A stretch of 64,000 bases of DNA from Fasciola hepatica (lineage: Eukaryota > Platyhelminthes > Trematoda > Plagiorchiida > Fasciolidae), in assembly GCA_948099385.1 (NCBI GenBank), contig CANUEZ040000168.1, forward strand, positions 5,495,001 to 5,559,000, read 5' to 3'. How positions within the stretch are numbered: the first letter of the stretch is position 1; every line of letters starts with the position of its first letter. This document shows positions 47,621 to 59,900 of the stretch, one piece after another. The translations under genes were made by a program, and so were the position numbers. The notes under the pieces are model-generated. The model searched no databases. It saw nothing but the letters and a program-made list of their open reading frames with translations, and had not been told where the DNA came from.

Positions 47621-50600
47621 ACTTACTGTTCTGTTCCTTTCACACGGGTTGCCGTCCCTCCTCGTCCTTAATTCTCCGCACGCACTTAGTGAGACATTTT
47701 CCAACTCTTCTTACTAATTTATTTTCATGTAAAAGTGACTGTAATGGCTTGAAAATGAAATCACCGAAAACATATGTCAGCCGACAACTCGTGTTCCGAA
47801 TTTATAAATGAGTGGGCCCAAAAGATCCATAAAATTCCATTTGCTGGAAATCCATCCTGGACCAACAGTGTACACTGCACCCGCACCCCCACTGTTTAGG
47901 GAGGACGGCGTCGGGAAGCAAGCAATTTGTTCGCTCTTCAGAGATGTTCACCTCTGGGACAGACGTATTGAAAATAGCACAAAACATGGCCAAAACACAA
48001 AGCCAATTTGTCAGCGCTCAATAAACTTCGGGAAGATTCAGGTGAGATTATTGACACTACTTTGTTTGAAATAAGACACAAAGCAAACTCCCAGTAGCAG
48101 TTTATTTAATCAGAAATGAATGTATTATTAGGAGTTTCCTGCTTTGTTGCACCTTCCTACGCATTTATGAAAGCTCCTGCTTGGACCACCTTTGACAGTA
48201 AAGCTGCGTGTTTGAGCAGTTCTAAAAGTGTTCGTCGATTCATAATACTTCCATTCCATGGGAATATGTTCCAACCGACTAAGTGCCTCTTCACTTGAAA
48301 CTTGTGAAGCCTCACCTCTCAATGGTGTTGACCCAATATTATGGTGTTGTTGGAGTTGACACATCCAGCATATTCGCACGAAAACCACTATACCACGTAT
48401 TAGGAGCCAACTCCATTGGTTTCTCTTGTGGCCACTGCCCTAATACTGACCGATGATTCGGACGAGCAGTGAGAACCCTTTCGTACACAGCGCTGCAGAA
48501 GTCAGTGAAGTAAACGGGACGTGAAAGCAAGAACTTCCGCCGACTTGAATTTCCCTGGTCCCAGCTAGTTCTCATGCTGGCTTCATTTCTCACAATTCAG
48601 TGGACTTGCTTTCTTCCTACACCTGAACTGGAGTGCTGTGCTGTTCGCAAAACTCTTTTAGTGTGCTAATTATTAACATTCACTTAGTCACCATTGTTCA
48701 TGGAAACTTTTCATGTTGACCGCAGTTCCACGAATTACGGGCGCTTGCCATTTCTGCTGCCGCCACAGGAAAGGTAGGGGAAAAATATTTAGTAAACCCT
48801 GAAGGACTCTAGAAGTACATTTGCCACAGCCACCACCGGAGGTTTCCAGTGGTGGTTGCAAACAGCTGAGCTCGTACAGAAACACGATATACGTGAAATT
48901 TCTAAATGCTCGCTCACACTGTTTGTCCATTGAGTCCAATGTACTTCTACAATCTAACTCAAGGGTCAAAAAAGTTCACACATATATTCCCAAGCGTGAA
49001 ATGTGACCATTGGTACTACCGAGGGACCTACGAGAGTTTTTAGTCGAGCATCAGGGGGTGTTTCGTATCGGAGTGTAGGCCTGCTACCGAACAACCGTGT
49101 TTACCTGGACATGATGTTCAAGCCTGAGAGGTTTAACTGGTTAAATCAATCGGGACAGGTATCATGCTTTCGCACGGAAGGGATGACCGTTCTTCAGGTG
49201 CGTGTTCAACGATGGACTGCGGTACTGTTCTATTTTTGCATGCTTAACCTGTGAAAGGAGCACACTTCCTGGCATACCTGCAGCATTGTACAGGTGGACC
49301 AACTAGACGGTATTCTGTGTACTTTAAACAAGAAATGTTGAGGCACTGAAGAATTGGGATTTCCACTTGAAAATATGCTTAGGAAATGTCTTGTGAGATC
49401 CAAGCATGTGCAAAAAATTAAGCCCAGAATAGGTAGGAAAATCAAACCTGACTCTTCAAGATTCCAGTCACTGAGCATATGGACCCTATTGTTCTTTGGT
49501 AGTGCTCGTAAACTTGATATCCTTTCACATCAGTGGTGCAAAGGCAGACTGCTAGCAGCCTCATAGATTTTTCCGTTGATGTACGTGTGGGAACTAGTTT
49601 ATACATTTACTGACCTTTTACTAATCGAGTCTTCCTTGTATTACGCCTTTGTCGATCGAATACGTGCAACCCACATCGACAGCTCAGAGTTTTGGGGCGA
49701 ACCAAGGCTGAACCTAACGGGGTTGTTGTAAATTCAGTTTCGATTTGGAGATATTGGAAGAACACGAGGATCAGAAAGTGCGTAAATAAACAAACAGTTA
49801 TTAGTGACTGGCAGCTGCCGTTACAATGAGACATTGAAGAGCAGAAAAACAACCTCCGGAAATCTGATACTTCTTAATTATATGACCAGTACAAATGAGA
49901 GATTATGTACTTTTCTCATCGATTGTTATGGACTGACAGAACGGATTGAAGGTCAAGTTTTAACCACCATTAAAACTAGCACATTCCACCACACCTAGGA
50001 TGTGCTAATTAATATCACAGAGGTTACCCTGATCCTGACGATCAGGATAAGAATATTAGTATGCAATATAAACACGTAACAGCCAAATTTAGGCATGGAG
50101 TTTGTTGATTTTTAATTCAATCTACCAATCTAAATACGTATAAAATTTGTTTCGTTTACCTAGACGTGGCTCGAAAATGGTCAGCCCGTTATCTCACAGC
50201 GTTCTTCAAACCATCAGGATATGCTAATATATCTCAATACAGATTCTAATTAACAGGATCTTATTGACCTAGCCTCAGGAAATGGCGGGTGGTAAAAGTT
50301 CCGTAAAGTAAAACAACCTGCAAATTTCAGCGTGAAAACCCCGATGTCCTCTGCGAATTTACTATTCTAGAAAATCGACAGGTAACGAAGAGCTGAAGCT
50401 TCGTTGGACAGCAAAAGGAGAAAGCTATCATAAAAGCTCTTTTTGTGAAACAATTGTACTGAGATAATTCACTTGACTGAGTCCGGTCAATCAGTTGATA
50501 AACAAACTATGCGTCATACACTTACGTTTGATGCAGTCGTAACACGGAATTCCGACCAAATTTATTGTTACTGGTAATAATACCCTGGCTTGAGTAATCT

Positions 50601-52849
50601 CACGGTGCTTTTCAGCCACAAAGAAATAAATGGAGATACGTTGTGTACGCCAAAAAAGCGATCAGTATTTCAGATGAAACTTTGTTCTTGTTTGTAAAAT
50701 TCGTGGCCAAGAGACGGAACTACGGAAATTTTGCAAGATGATAACCAACGGATGAGACCGGCCATGGGAGAGGTCCAGTGCAGTGGGAGTGAACAGTCAG
50801 CAATGATCTTTTCAGGCAAATGCTTTGAATATTATCATACGCCCATTGCAAAAGTCTGATACGAGGTATCTCAATGGTGACTAACGATGTGTAGACCTCT
50901 GTATCACAGTCATTTTTAAATAGACCAGGAGGAATAATGGAAGGAAAATACGGGATCTTGAGAGGTAAACACTTGTGTACAAAGGAAGAAACATTGAACT
51001 GTGCAGCTCTGAAATTTCAAAGTTTATGAATTTGGAACTAAAATCAAAACGCGATTTCAGAACAGCAGTTTAGATTTTCAAAGGCCAGTGCAAATTCTCT
51101 TATGAAGATAGGCCCAGATATCCCCGCGGTTAACACGTGCAAAGGTCTGGGGGGGAGGGGGAGAGATAGAGTTATTAGTAGTAGTGTGTTCTATAAAACG
51201 CGAGAGCAAAGTCGTAAATACAGATGCTTGACTTTTGTCATTGGGAAAGAGAATAACACGTTGCTGAGAAGAGTTTTGGATGTGTGAAAGGTTTCCAGTG
51301 AACTGATGTGAGTCGGACCACCGAGATACAACCAAAAAAACAAAACAAAGTCATCTGCATGGCTGGACAGATGAGCTGTTCGCTTTACGGTTTATTCGCC
51401 AGTGTAGGGGAACAATAAACCCGGGGAAAGAACAGCGCCTAAAAGGACACTATCAGTGCTCAAGAAATGCTTCGAAACTTCTATTCCATATTTAGTAAAA
51501 CATGTCCTTCTCTGATTGCAGTTTATCAGTCAGAAAATTAATTGGGGTGATTAAAAGATTCCACTTTTTCAAGAAGCAATGATTGTGGAACATTGAAAAA
51601 CGCTGTTGCGTAATCAAGAACGGTACATCTAACTGATTCACACGAATCTTTTGGGCGACTCTATAGTTAAATAAATTATACACACTTCTGTATCAATTGT
51701 GGAATGCCGGGGTTTTTAGGTTAATTGGTTTTCGCCAATAAAACATCTGACAGGGTTTTTAAAGCGATTAAGTACAGCAGTGCGGTGAAACAAGTACCAT
51801 AGGGGAGATTTCCATGGTTTTTGTTTGACTGGATAACCCTTTATTCATGGATATGTGCTCAATGGTACTGAAGATGCGCACACAATAGGTAGGAAAAGTG
51901 TTCTGGACTATGGTTCAGAATGGATTCGAAATGAGTCACGGCCGGTGACCACGAGGAAAATACCTCTGAGATATGCTGATGAGAACGGATATGTCGAGTC
52001 ACGGTACGGTTTTTTTTACAATGATACGTAGACCGTCATCAATCAGCGGTACATTTGAAGACAAAAAACGAAACACAGGAGTTAAACCAGTTTTATGAGC
52101 TTTATGGTGCAAAGTAAGCGCTCGTGGTATCACTAAAGTTAATTTGGAAACATATAGGATGACATCTTCCAGGTAAGCAATTGACATCCATGAAAGATAG
52201 TAAAAATAACCACTTATAATTGATATAGGTAGTAACACCACCAATTCTCTTCTTCGTTGAGTTCCGTTTATCCTGAATGAAGCACGACAACTTTTCAATT
52301 TCAACCTCGTTTTCATCCAGGTTAACACCCAGTCAAGTTTGCTAGTGGGACAGCACGCAGGTATTTTGGAAGGTAAGAGCCATAAATAAATAAGTTTGGT
52401 CCGGAGGCTCGATACTCTGAAACCTTACTGCGACAGAATACGTTGGGAACGGTCGTGTAATTTGGCGATGTGCGACTAAGGGCTGTCTGCCGTCCGGCTA
52501 CTTTCTCCCTTTGCAAGTCATAACCCTGATTCATATTGATGCAATTCGATGGCGAATAACCCTTGTTTTGTCAACATTTTATTTTACAGCCAACGTAAGC
52601 TGAATATCGGCACCAGAGCAAAGTGGTGGTAGGATACGGTGATAATAAAGCACAGTCCCAACAATAGTGAGCCAGAAAAGCCGACCATAATGTGACAAAA
52701 ATCTCGGGATCCATGATCTTTGGTTGGGGTCAAAGCCGTGCATAAATAGCATAATGCTCCCCTAGATGAATCATGAAGTCACACTACGAACTTCGGGTAA
52801 ATCGCACATGTATCTCTATTTGTTAACCAATTCAGATCAGTGTCACTAG
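47621..52849. other. No supported gene or repeat
   Basis: No recognised feature. A good donor-like CAG|GTGAGA at 48041 closes a plus-strand frame from 47808, but the only upstream AG has no pyrimidine tract. Minus-strand frames at 48128-48593 and 51999-52534 match nothing I know. Confidence 0.4.
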
Positions 52850-52990
52850 CCAGCGTTAGCCCAGTGACTCTAAGAGCTTGCCCAACACATCAAAAACGGA
52901 TGCGTTCATTAGCAGTTATGCTGGTCTTAGACGGTAATCCAGTGACACCCGGTTCGATGCCGTGTCTAACCTACTGGGAACTTATGCGGT
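52850..52990 (+). repeat. Possible tRNA-derived fragment
   Basis: GTTAGCCCAGTGACTC resembles an A box, and CCGGTTCGATGCCG a B box with one mismatch. The two are about 90 bases apart, longer than in a tRNA, so an insertion or coincidence is possible. Confidence 0.22.
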
Positions 52991-54967
52991 TCTCCACTGC
53001 GCACTTTGAGGACAAGTAGTCGATTATCCCCAATGGTACAGTGCATTTTCAAGACTAAGCTCATGCACTAGCATTTCGTGATGAAGTGATAAGAAATGCA
53101 TCAATTAGAATTACTCCGGCAGGATATCAACAGCCAACGGCCGAAGTGAATGATGTCTACCTGCGAGCTTTATTCCAATAACTGTTTTATAATTGTCAGT
53201 TCAAATTGACCAATATTTCCCAGGGTCAAAACATCCCGTAATGAGCAACCCATGTGGGTACCCGATAGAGCTTTTACTGCACTTTGGACTCATGAACATT
53301 TCTATTTTTTCGTTTCAAACTGAACAAGCGCCTCTCTCAACGGAAGATCGGTGACCCAGCGAGCTATAATCGCTCCAAAATAAGCAAATTGTAGTTTACA
53401 ATCCACTTTTACTTATCGCCGGTCAGGAGGTCTGTGAATGAATGAATATTCAAAACCGTCTGTCACTCTAAATTTAAGGTAACTGTCTCGATTAAATGAT
53501 TCGGGTCTTCTGAGTTGCCTAAAAGTCGACCATTGAAGCTGTACCTTAAGCACCTCTGAACGTAGCGTTTTAATCAAACTGAGTCACTTACCGATCAAAT
53601 TTGTGTCTTATCAGACATATTTTATGGATTCCCCACGCACTAACATTCTTGGATTATATTATGCGGATTACCATCAGTGAACAGTTCTTTATTTTTTCCC
53701 GCACAATCAGAACAGAATCTTCCATGTCAGTTCAGACCAAAGCACTTAATCGGGTATTCAAAACGACCTATTTGCTCCAGTTCACGAGGACAAGGTTAGT
53801 TGGTCCATAAACTTTCCCTTGATAGCCATCATTATGGAGCAGTTGTTTGGCGAATTGCTATCAAACTCCATTACTAACAGAAACGTACTCTTGTTATAAA
53901 CGCTACTAACGTATTCGTATTCAAATCGGGGCTTAGTGAAACGCGCTTTGATGAACTTTCGATATAGCCGGTTTTCTTCAATGGATGTACGGCGTAGTTT
54001 CCGTACTACATGGTGAAATAGACGGGGTTTGCACCCCGGCTCTTCTGATAGAACAAACAATCTCGAAGCAGATTTAACAAATTAAAAATGATGCAGCTCT
54101 TAACTGGAATGTATATTAATTGATTGAGCAAAGAGGAACAGCTCTGATACACACTATCAAACTCGACTGAAGAAGCACTGATGGCAACCGTTTAACTTTC
54201 TTGCGGGTTTTGATACGGAAGTCGTTTAAAAAGTTTGACAGAATGCTGCCATTATCGAATACGGTAAACAACGATTCGATGAGACCTCGAGGAGCAAAAC
54301 TGTGAATGGCTCTCCTCCGTATCACTAGGTATTTCCGCTCCACTTTTATTCGTCAGATCGTTTAGTAGACTGATTTTCTGAAATATCTTGGACCAATAAT
54401 CATTTCATACTATCATTCTCAGTCTCCATATAAAATAGTAACCTAATTTGTATTGGAATAAAATATCAAGGTAATTTTCATTGTATTTATTACTAAAGTA
54501 ATTTGTTGTAAATACTCTAAACAGTATTTTTAGTATTTCGCTCTATTCGTTCTTCCATAGTAACTGTGCCTCAGTCTCGAGAATGTTTACAAAATCAAGT
54601 GAAAACTTCAGTCCTTCTGTCATTTTGCGGAGAGGAAACCGATTCCAGCTTGCCCATAATATGCAGTCGAATAGTTCATTCATGTATGACCATCAGATTC
54701 TGGCATTCTAGTCATAGTTAGAGCTTACTGTTTAGTAATGTTTGACCTTCCCGTTTATAAAGCATTGATCAACAGGATTGAGTCGCTCTCCATGCCACAA
54801 TGTTGCTTCAGAGGCAGGCAAATTATTGACAGTTACTGATAGCAGAACACTGAAAGCAAAAGTTTCTAAGTGCTGTTTTATCTCAACTCTCTTAGAATAC
54901 ATGAGAACAGAGAGAAGACATAAGTCACGAGATGCAAGCATTTCGTTTACTCTTATCAACCGCGGAC
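52991..54967. other. No supported feature
   Basis: Unrecognised AT-rich sequence with frames of at most 92 codons. Confidence 0.4.
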
Positions 54968-56980
54968 CTAAAACGTGTCAGTATATATACATGGTACAGT
55001 AGGGGGGTAAGTGCAACAGTAAAGTAGGCACGATCGAAAGCTCATACAGTACGTACGTTGGGGAGAGTGAAGTCTGTCGTGGTATCGCCAAGGTAAACAA
55101 ACATTTTGGGTCAATCGTTTTTGTGCACAGAGTGCTGGCTGATGCATCATGATTAGAATAGCTTCACTGAACGCTAATAGTTTCGGTGTTGGATTGCGCA
55201 ACAATGCTTTGAAACACTGGGTCAGGTCAACTTTGTAACCTGATGCAATCAAGTGTCTTCCAATCGAAGAAGCTGGCGGTTTCACGTCGTTGTATGTTGC
55301 CCCAGCGGGTCGCGTCATCAAGTTTGACAGCCATTTGGGTATGTGTTCTGACACTCGTTGAGTCAAGCAACGATCCGTCCTGCCAATGTATACGTCACCG
55401 CAACTGCAAGTGAACTGATAGACAATATGTGAGACATTTGGATCAGCAAGACTGTTTGAGTGATTTTGAAAACATAACCTTTTGGTCGTCTGCAGCAAAC
55501 GCAACTGCGCCGCTGTGTATGTGTGCCTTAGAGCTGACTTGAGATTACAATTTATTTGATTGAATAAGTGATTTCCTTTAAAAGGCAGTGATAAAAACTT
55601 GCTTCTTTTCCAAGTCCATTGTTTCCGCACGCACAAGTCTCGGCCTCTGATGTTGTCTGATAAAGTTCTCTGGATAACCGTTAGCCAGTAGCTTTCTTTT
55701 TATGAACTCTTCTTCGTTTTGTATTTGGTCTTCTGTACAGATTTTCTGGGCTCCGTCGAACAGAGTTCTGACCAATCCACGTTTGTAAGCCACTGGGGAG
55801 AAGCTAGAGAATTGTAAATAACGTCCACCCCACGTTGCTTTTCGGTGGATTCTGCGCTGTAGAGTCTCATCTTGACGCCTGGTTATTAAAATATCTAGAA
55901 AGGACAAACTGTTATCACGTTCTTCTTCGTGAGATACACTGAGGTTCGGGTGAACAGAGTTAAGAACGTTAACAAAAGGGATAAAATGTTCTTCAGTCGT
56001 AAAAATTAAAATATCATCCACGCATCGTCTGTAAAATAGAAATTGGGAAATATCATCACAGAGCTGTTTTTCGATCATACCCAAAAATACATCTGCCAAG
56101 GTTGGGCCCAGAGGGCTTTCCATGGCCACACCATCTATTTGTTTGTAAGCTTTACCTTCAAAATTGAACCGAATATTTTCTGTGCATAAAAGAATTAGTT
56201 CTTTAAGGTATTCAACAGGAATAGGCGAGTGAAATCACATAGATAATCTTCTGTTTCACGAAGAGGAACCTTTGTAAATAGTGACTCAACATCGACGGAA
56301 TACATTTTATCCGAACCCACGGCAATATTGTTTAGGAAATTCTTGAGTTCAAATGAGTCTTATAGACAAAATGGAGTTATGTGTTTCCGAACGGGGGTAA
56401 GAATCTCGACGAGCCAGCGGGCAAGTTTGTGATAAGCCGAGTTTTGCATGCATAATATCGGCCTCAAAGGGACTCCAGGCTTGTGTACTTTGGGTGATCC
56501 TCTCAAGTAGGGCGTGTGTTCCAAGGGGTTTTAGCTTCTTGTATGTAGTTTCAGAAATGAAACCATGTAGGAGTAAAATTTGGAGTTGTCTTGATATTTG
56601 TTTCTCTGTCAGCATATTGTTCTCTGGAGTAGTGTCCAGTTTGAAGCGCTGCGCATCGGAAAGTATCTGTTCCATCTTTTCCATGTATTCTTTCCTTTCC
56701 GTAATTACAACTCCTGATCCTTTGTCCGGTCGTAAAAACAACAAATCATTCATTTGTTTTAGTTGTTTAACCGCCACCCGGTGTTCTAGTGATAAACAAC
56801 ACCACTGACATATGGGCGCAGATAGGTATTGTCCAGAAATATCAACCAGCCTGGCCTTGAACCAGCCGGGTTTGTCGGATGAAGTGGGCACTAGATCTTT
56901 AACTTGATCATAAAGGTTCTCGAACTGAACGTGTGTTTGTAGCTGGCTTACTAGCTTACTAGCAATCCTTGAGGACAATT
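54968..56980 (-). pseudogene. Penelope-like element, nearly full coding region, frameshifted (lineage 2)
   Basis: PLEs encode one protein that reverse-transcribes RNA and nicks the target with a GIY-YIG endonuclease. Three frames in series carry it. The first, 56349-56978, has LLFLRPDKGSGVVITERKEY and the Q...L...G.I....Y..L.P.G region. A frameshift near 56520 then exposes SPKVHKPGVPLRPIL and YHKLARWLVEIL. The second, 55578-56129, has AMESPLGPTLADVFL, YRRCVDDILIFT (catalytic motif with C for Y, aspartates intact), LSFLDILITRR, YLQFSSFSPVAYKRG and LLANGYPENFIRQ. The third, 54968-55636, overlaps the second by about 59 bases in another frame. It has LPFKGNH (17-23), YQFTCSCG (73-80), VYIGRT (82-87), R94 and EH (97-98), all expected of an active GIY-YIG core. 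At least two frameshifts separate the parts. No terminal repeats were recognised. Confidence 0.92.
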
Positions 56981-59900
56981 ATACGATTTGAACCGAACCA
57001 AAGTTTATCATGGTGAAGTAATCATTCATGATGTAGAATAGATTAAAGTCACAACCAACCCGGTTAAGTTCCACCCAGCACTCCTAGAGGAAAAAGAAAT
57101 ACGTCAGAAGTTGACTCCACTATAATCTATTCGCTGAAACTTATGAAGTTAGTTGTTGGAAACAGGACACCACGTTTACCAGGAAATGCTGCCCCTTGTT
57201 TCATCAAATTTCAAAGTGTACTGCATCAATGTGTTTGCAATTCCCCTCATTGAATTCTTCTCTCCTCAGTTTACATTGTTTCTTTACTAAACCAATCTTT
57301 GCATAGTAATACCAAACATTTGTAAGCTACGGTTTTAAAGCTATGGTGATTTATATCTTACTGGTAACAGAAATAATGCAAAAGAGAATCTCACCTCAGA
57401 CTCTCTCCTTATGATTCATTTTGGATCAACTTCTGGTCTATGGTGAAAAGACTTTGATTTCGTCAATCTCGAATTATTCAATAACAGCTCCCACAATTAC
57501 ATTTATTTATTCGAAGCTGGACATCGTAGAAGAGACTTCTGGGGTTATCCTTGTGGTAATTTTTCTTTTGATTTGGATTGATTATATTTCAGCATAAACT
57601 TTCCTTCCCAATCCCTGACCACGGTGTAACATAAGTGGTGAACAAGCAAAAAGGTTGAAATTTGCCAATTTTGACATTTTGGAAATCGTAGGCCTACCAG
57701 TGATTGATTCAAAAATCTGTTTTTTTTACCTTGCCAATTCTCGTCAGTTAGTCTTGTTTCGGAAACCCGGAAACAAATGTAGTTCAAAATTATCGTGCCA
57801 AACTGATCCCTTAACCTGGCTCGTTTGAAATACTTTAATTTGGAAAGTTAAGGATCAGTCTATCTGCGCTTGTATTCAGCAGATTTTTCAGCTGAACATT
57901 ACAAGTCATTTTTCAAACAAGAATCGAACACTACGTAAAACAAAAAAACGTAAGTCTGTATCGAGAAATGGTGGAGTGATTATCTCACTGGAAAACCTAG
58001 TGACCCTTTCTTAATTTAGCCCAGCCAGAAAAACAGTGAGCTTGCAGCAATAGTTGCTCACTTTAGTCGTTGGAGTCCTACCTTCCCCATGAAAATGAGC
58101 ACTTCACAAGGAAAATAGCACACATAAGTGTCAGTCTTTCTTAATATTTATTTCAAGACGAGTTTCTTAATTGTGCATCCAGTGTGATAATTACCATTCG
58201 AAATTAACATTCGTTTTCCTCACTCATACAGGAGAAGTCCAGTTGTTAAAAGATTAGCAAAAATGGCACCAAATGAATTCCAACCGTTGAACGAGGCTGT
58301 AAAAAATAACATCTGAAAGAAAACTAGCAAGATAAGCAGCGTGCTCGAAGGCGGATTTAACTATGCATTCAGAATTTCATCCTTTCATAAGGAAAGTAAG
58401 AGTAACCACAGTTTTGCTTCTCGATGGTAGAAAGCATTTGTTTACGGTAGGTCTGATTACTCCACATGACATGCGGGAACCATGTGTGATTTTTTACTGC
58501 AAGTCTCAATGGCAGGTTGACGGTGCTTCCTCAAAAGGCAATGGGCCTTTGAGGAAGACAGCGTGCCCTCTCCGGTGCAGTTGTGCGCGAATACGTGGTG
58601 AAATGGCCATTTCCTCTAAATTCCCGTAAAACACCAACTTGTAAAAATACCCTTAAAAAAGAAGAAATCTTTACTTGTGTGTACAGTCTTTGTCATACCT
58701 TTTGTCTGTGTGAAAATCAATGAATAACGGTTTATCATAACCAGATAAAAAAGATTGCAATAGTGTATAATAGAAGTGCGAATTTCGCTGGACTGTGTAC
58801 ACTGAAATGTGTTGCTCGGCTTTTTGATAACCTGACAAAATTGTATTCTTCAACAGAGACTAACCACCTGATGCAGAACGTCAAACACCATACCTCTGAA
58901 AACAGTAAGTTGTGTTAGCATTACACCGAGGACAAATATTGTTACAAACGGGTGGCCTAAACTTGCAATTTTTCATTGCCTTTAATTTAGCCTAGTTCAT
59001 CTTCTCGTGGTACGCGTTGCCGATGCTTGCAGAAGACAGACCACGGTTTACCCGTTCTCGATTTCGAGTTCTCATCTTTCGATATGATAGGTCCCAATTT
59101 GTTATCTATCTAATTTGCATTTGGTCTCATTAAAGTCAGTCTGACAACAGAGTTAATCAGTATCTTCCGGCTAAGTCTCAGCTTAGTCAAGCAGAATATT
59201 ACTATTCTCCTTCCATTCAGGTTATCGATTTTACCCTTACATTTTCATGACGTGTATAGTTCAGTATAAGAATGTTATCGAGATTCGCAGGATGAGTTAT
59301 TTTTCCCTAATATAATATCACTTGTTTACGTTTCGATAAGTTAGTACGACAAAGGTGTTGAAAAAGTAGTTATACGTATATCATTATTTCCAACTTTAGT
59401 TGTACAATGATCTTTGGGCAGTCGCGACTGTGTCATCTCGGTTACTAAAATGAACTTGTCTGGAGCTTGAAAACCAAGAATCAGTAAAATGAATGTTCAG
59501 TGAAATTGGGTGTGTAATAATTGCCATACTTAGTTTTCTTCACCACTAAATAAATTCCGACCCAACCAGAAACAATTTGTGTTGCCGAGTTGACGGCCAC
59601 CTATCTGTCTAGCAGAAAGGACCGAAAGCAGCATAAATATTTGGAAAAACCACAGTTTCTCACAGCTTAGCGTCCACCTTACAGTTACTGATTCGCCAAA
59701 GAAAACTGTTTTATTTTTATTTCGAATGCATCACCTTGACATAATGATCATGGAAGAGCGGCCCGGTAACTTGCCTTTCGTTTTGGGGACTACAAAACGG
59801 GTTGTTTTCAAAATCAGAAAAATCCACCATTTTCGTGAATGGATGGGTGCGGGATGAAATTCTGATGGTCGGCAGAGTCTGGGATTCTGTGACAGATATT

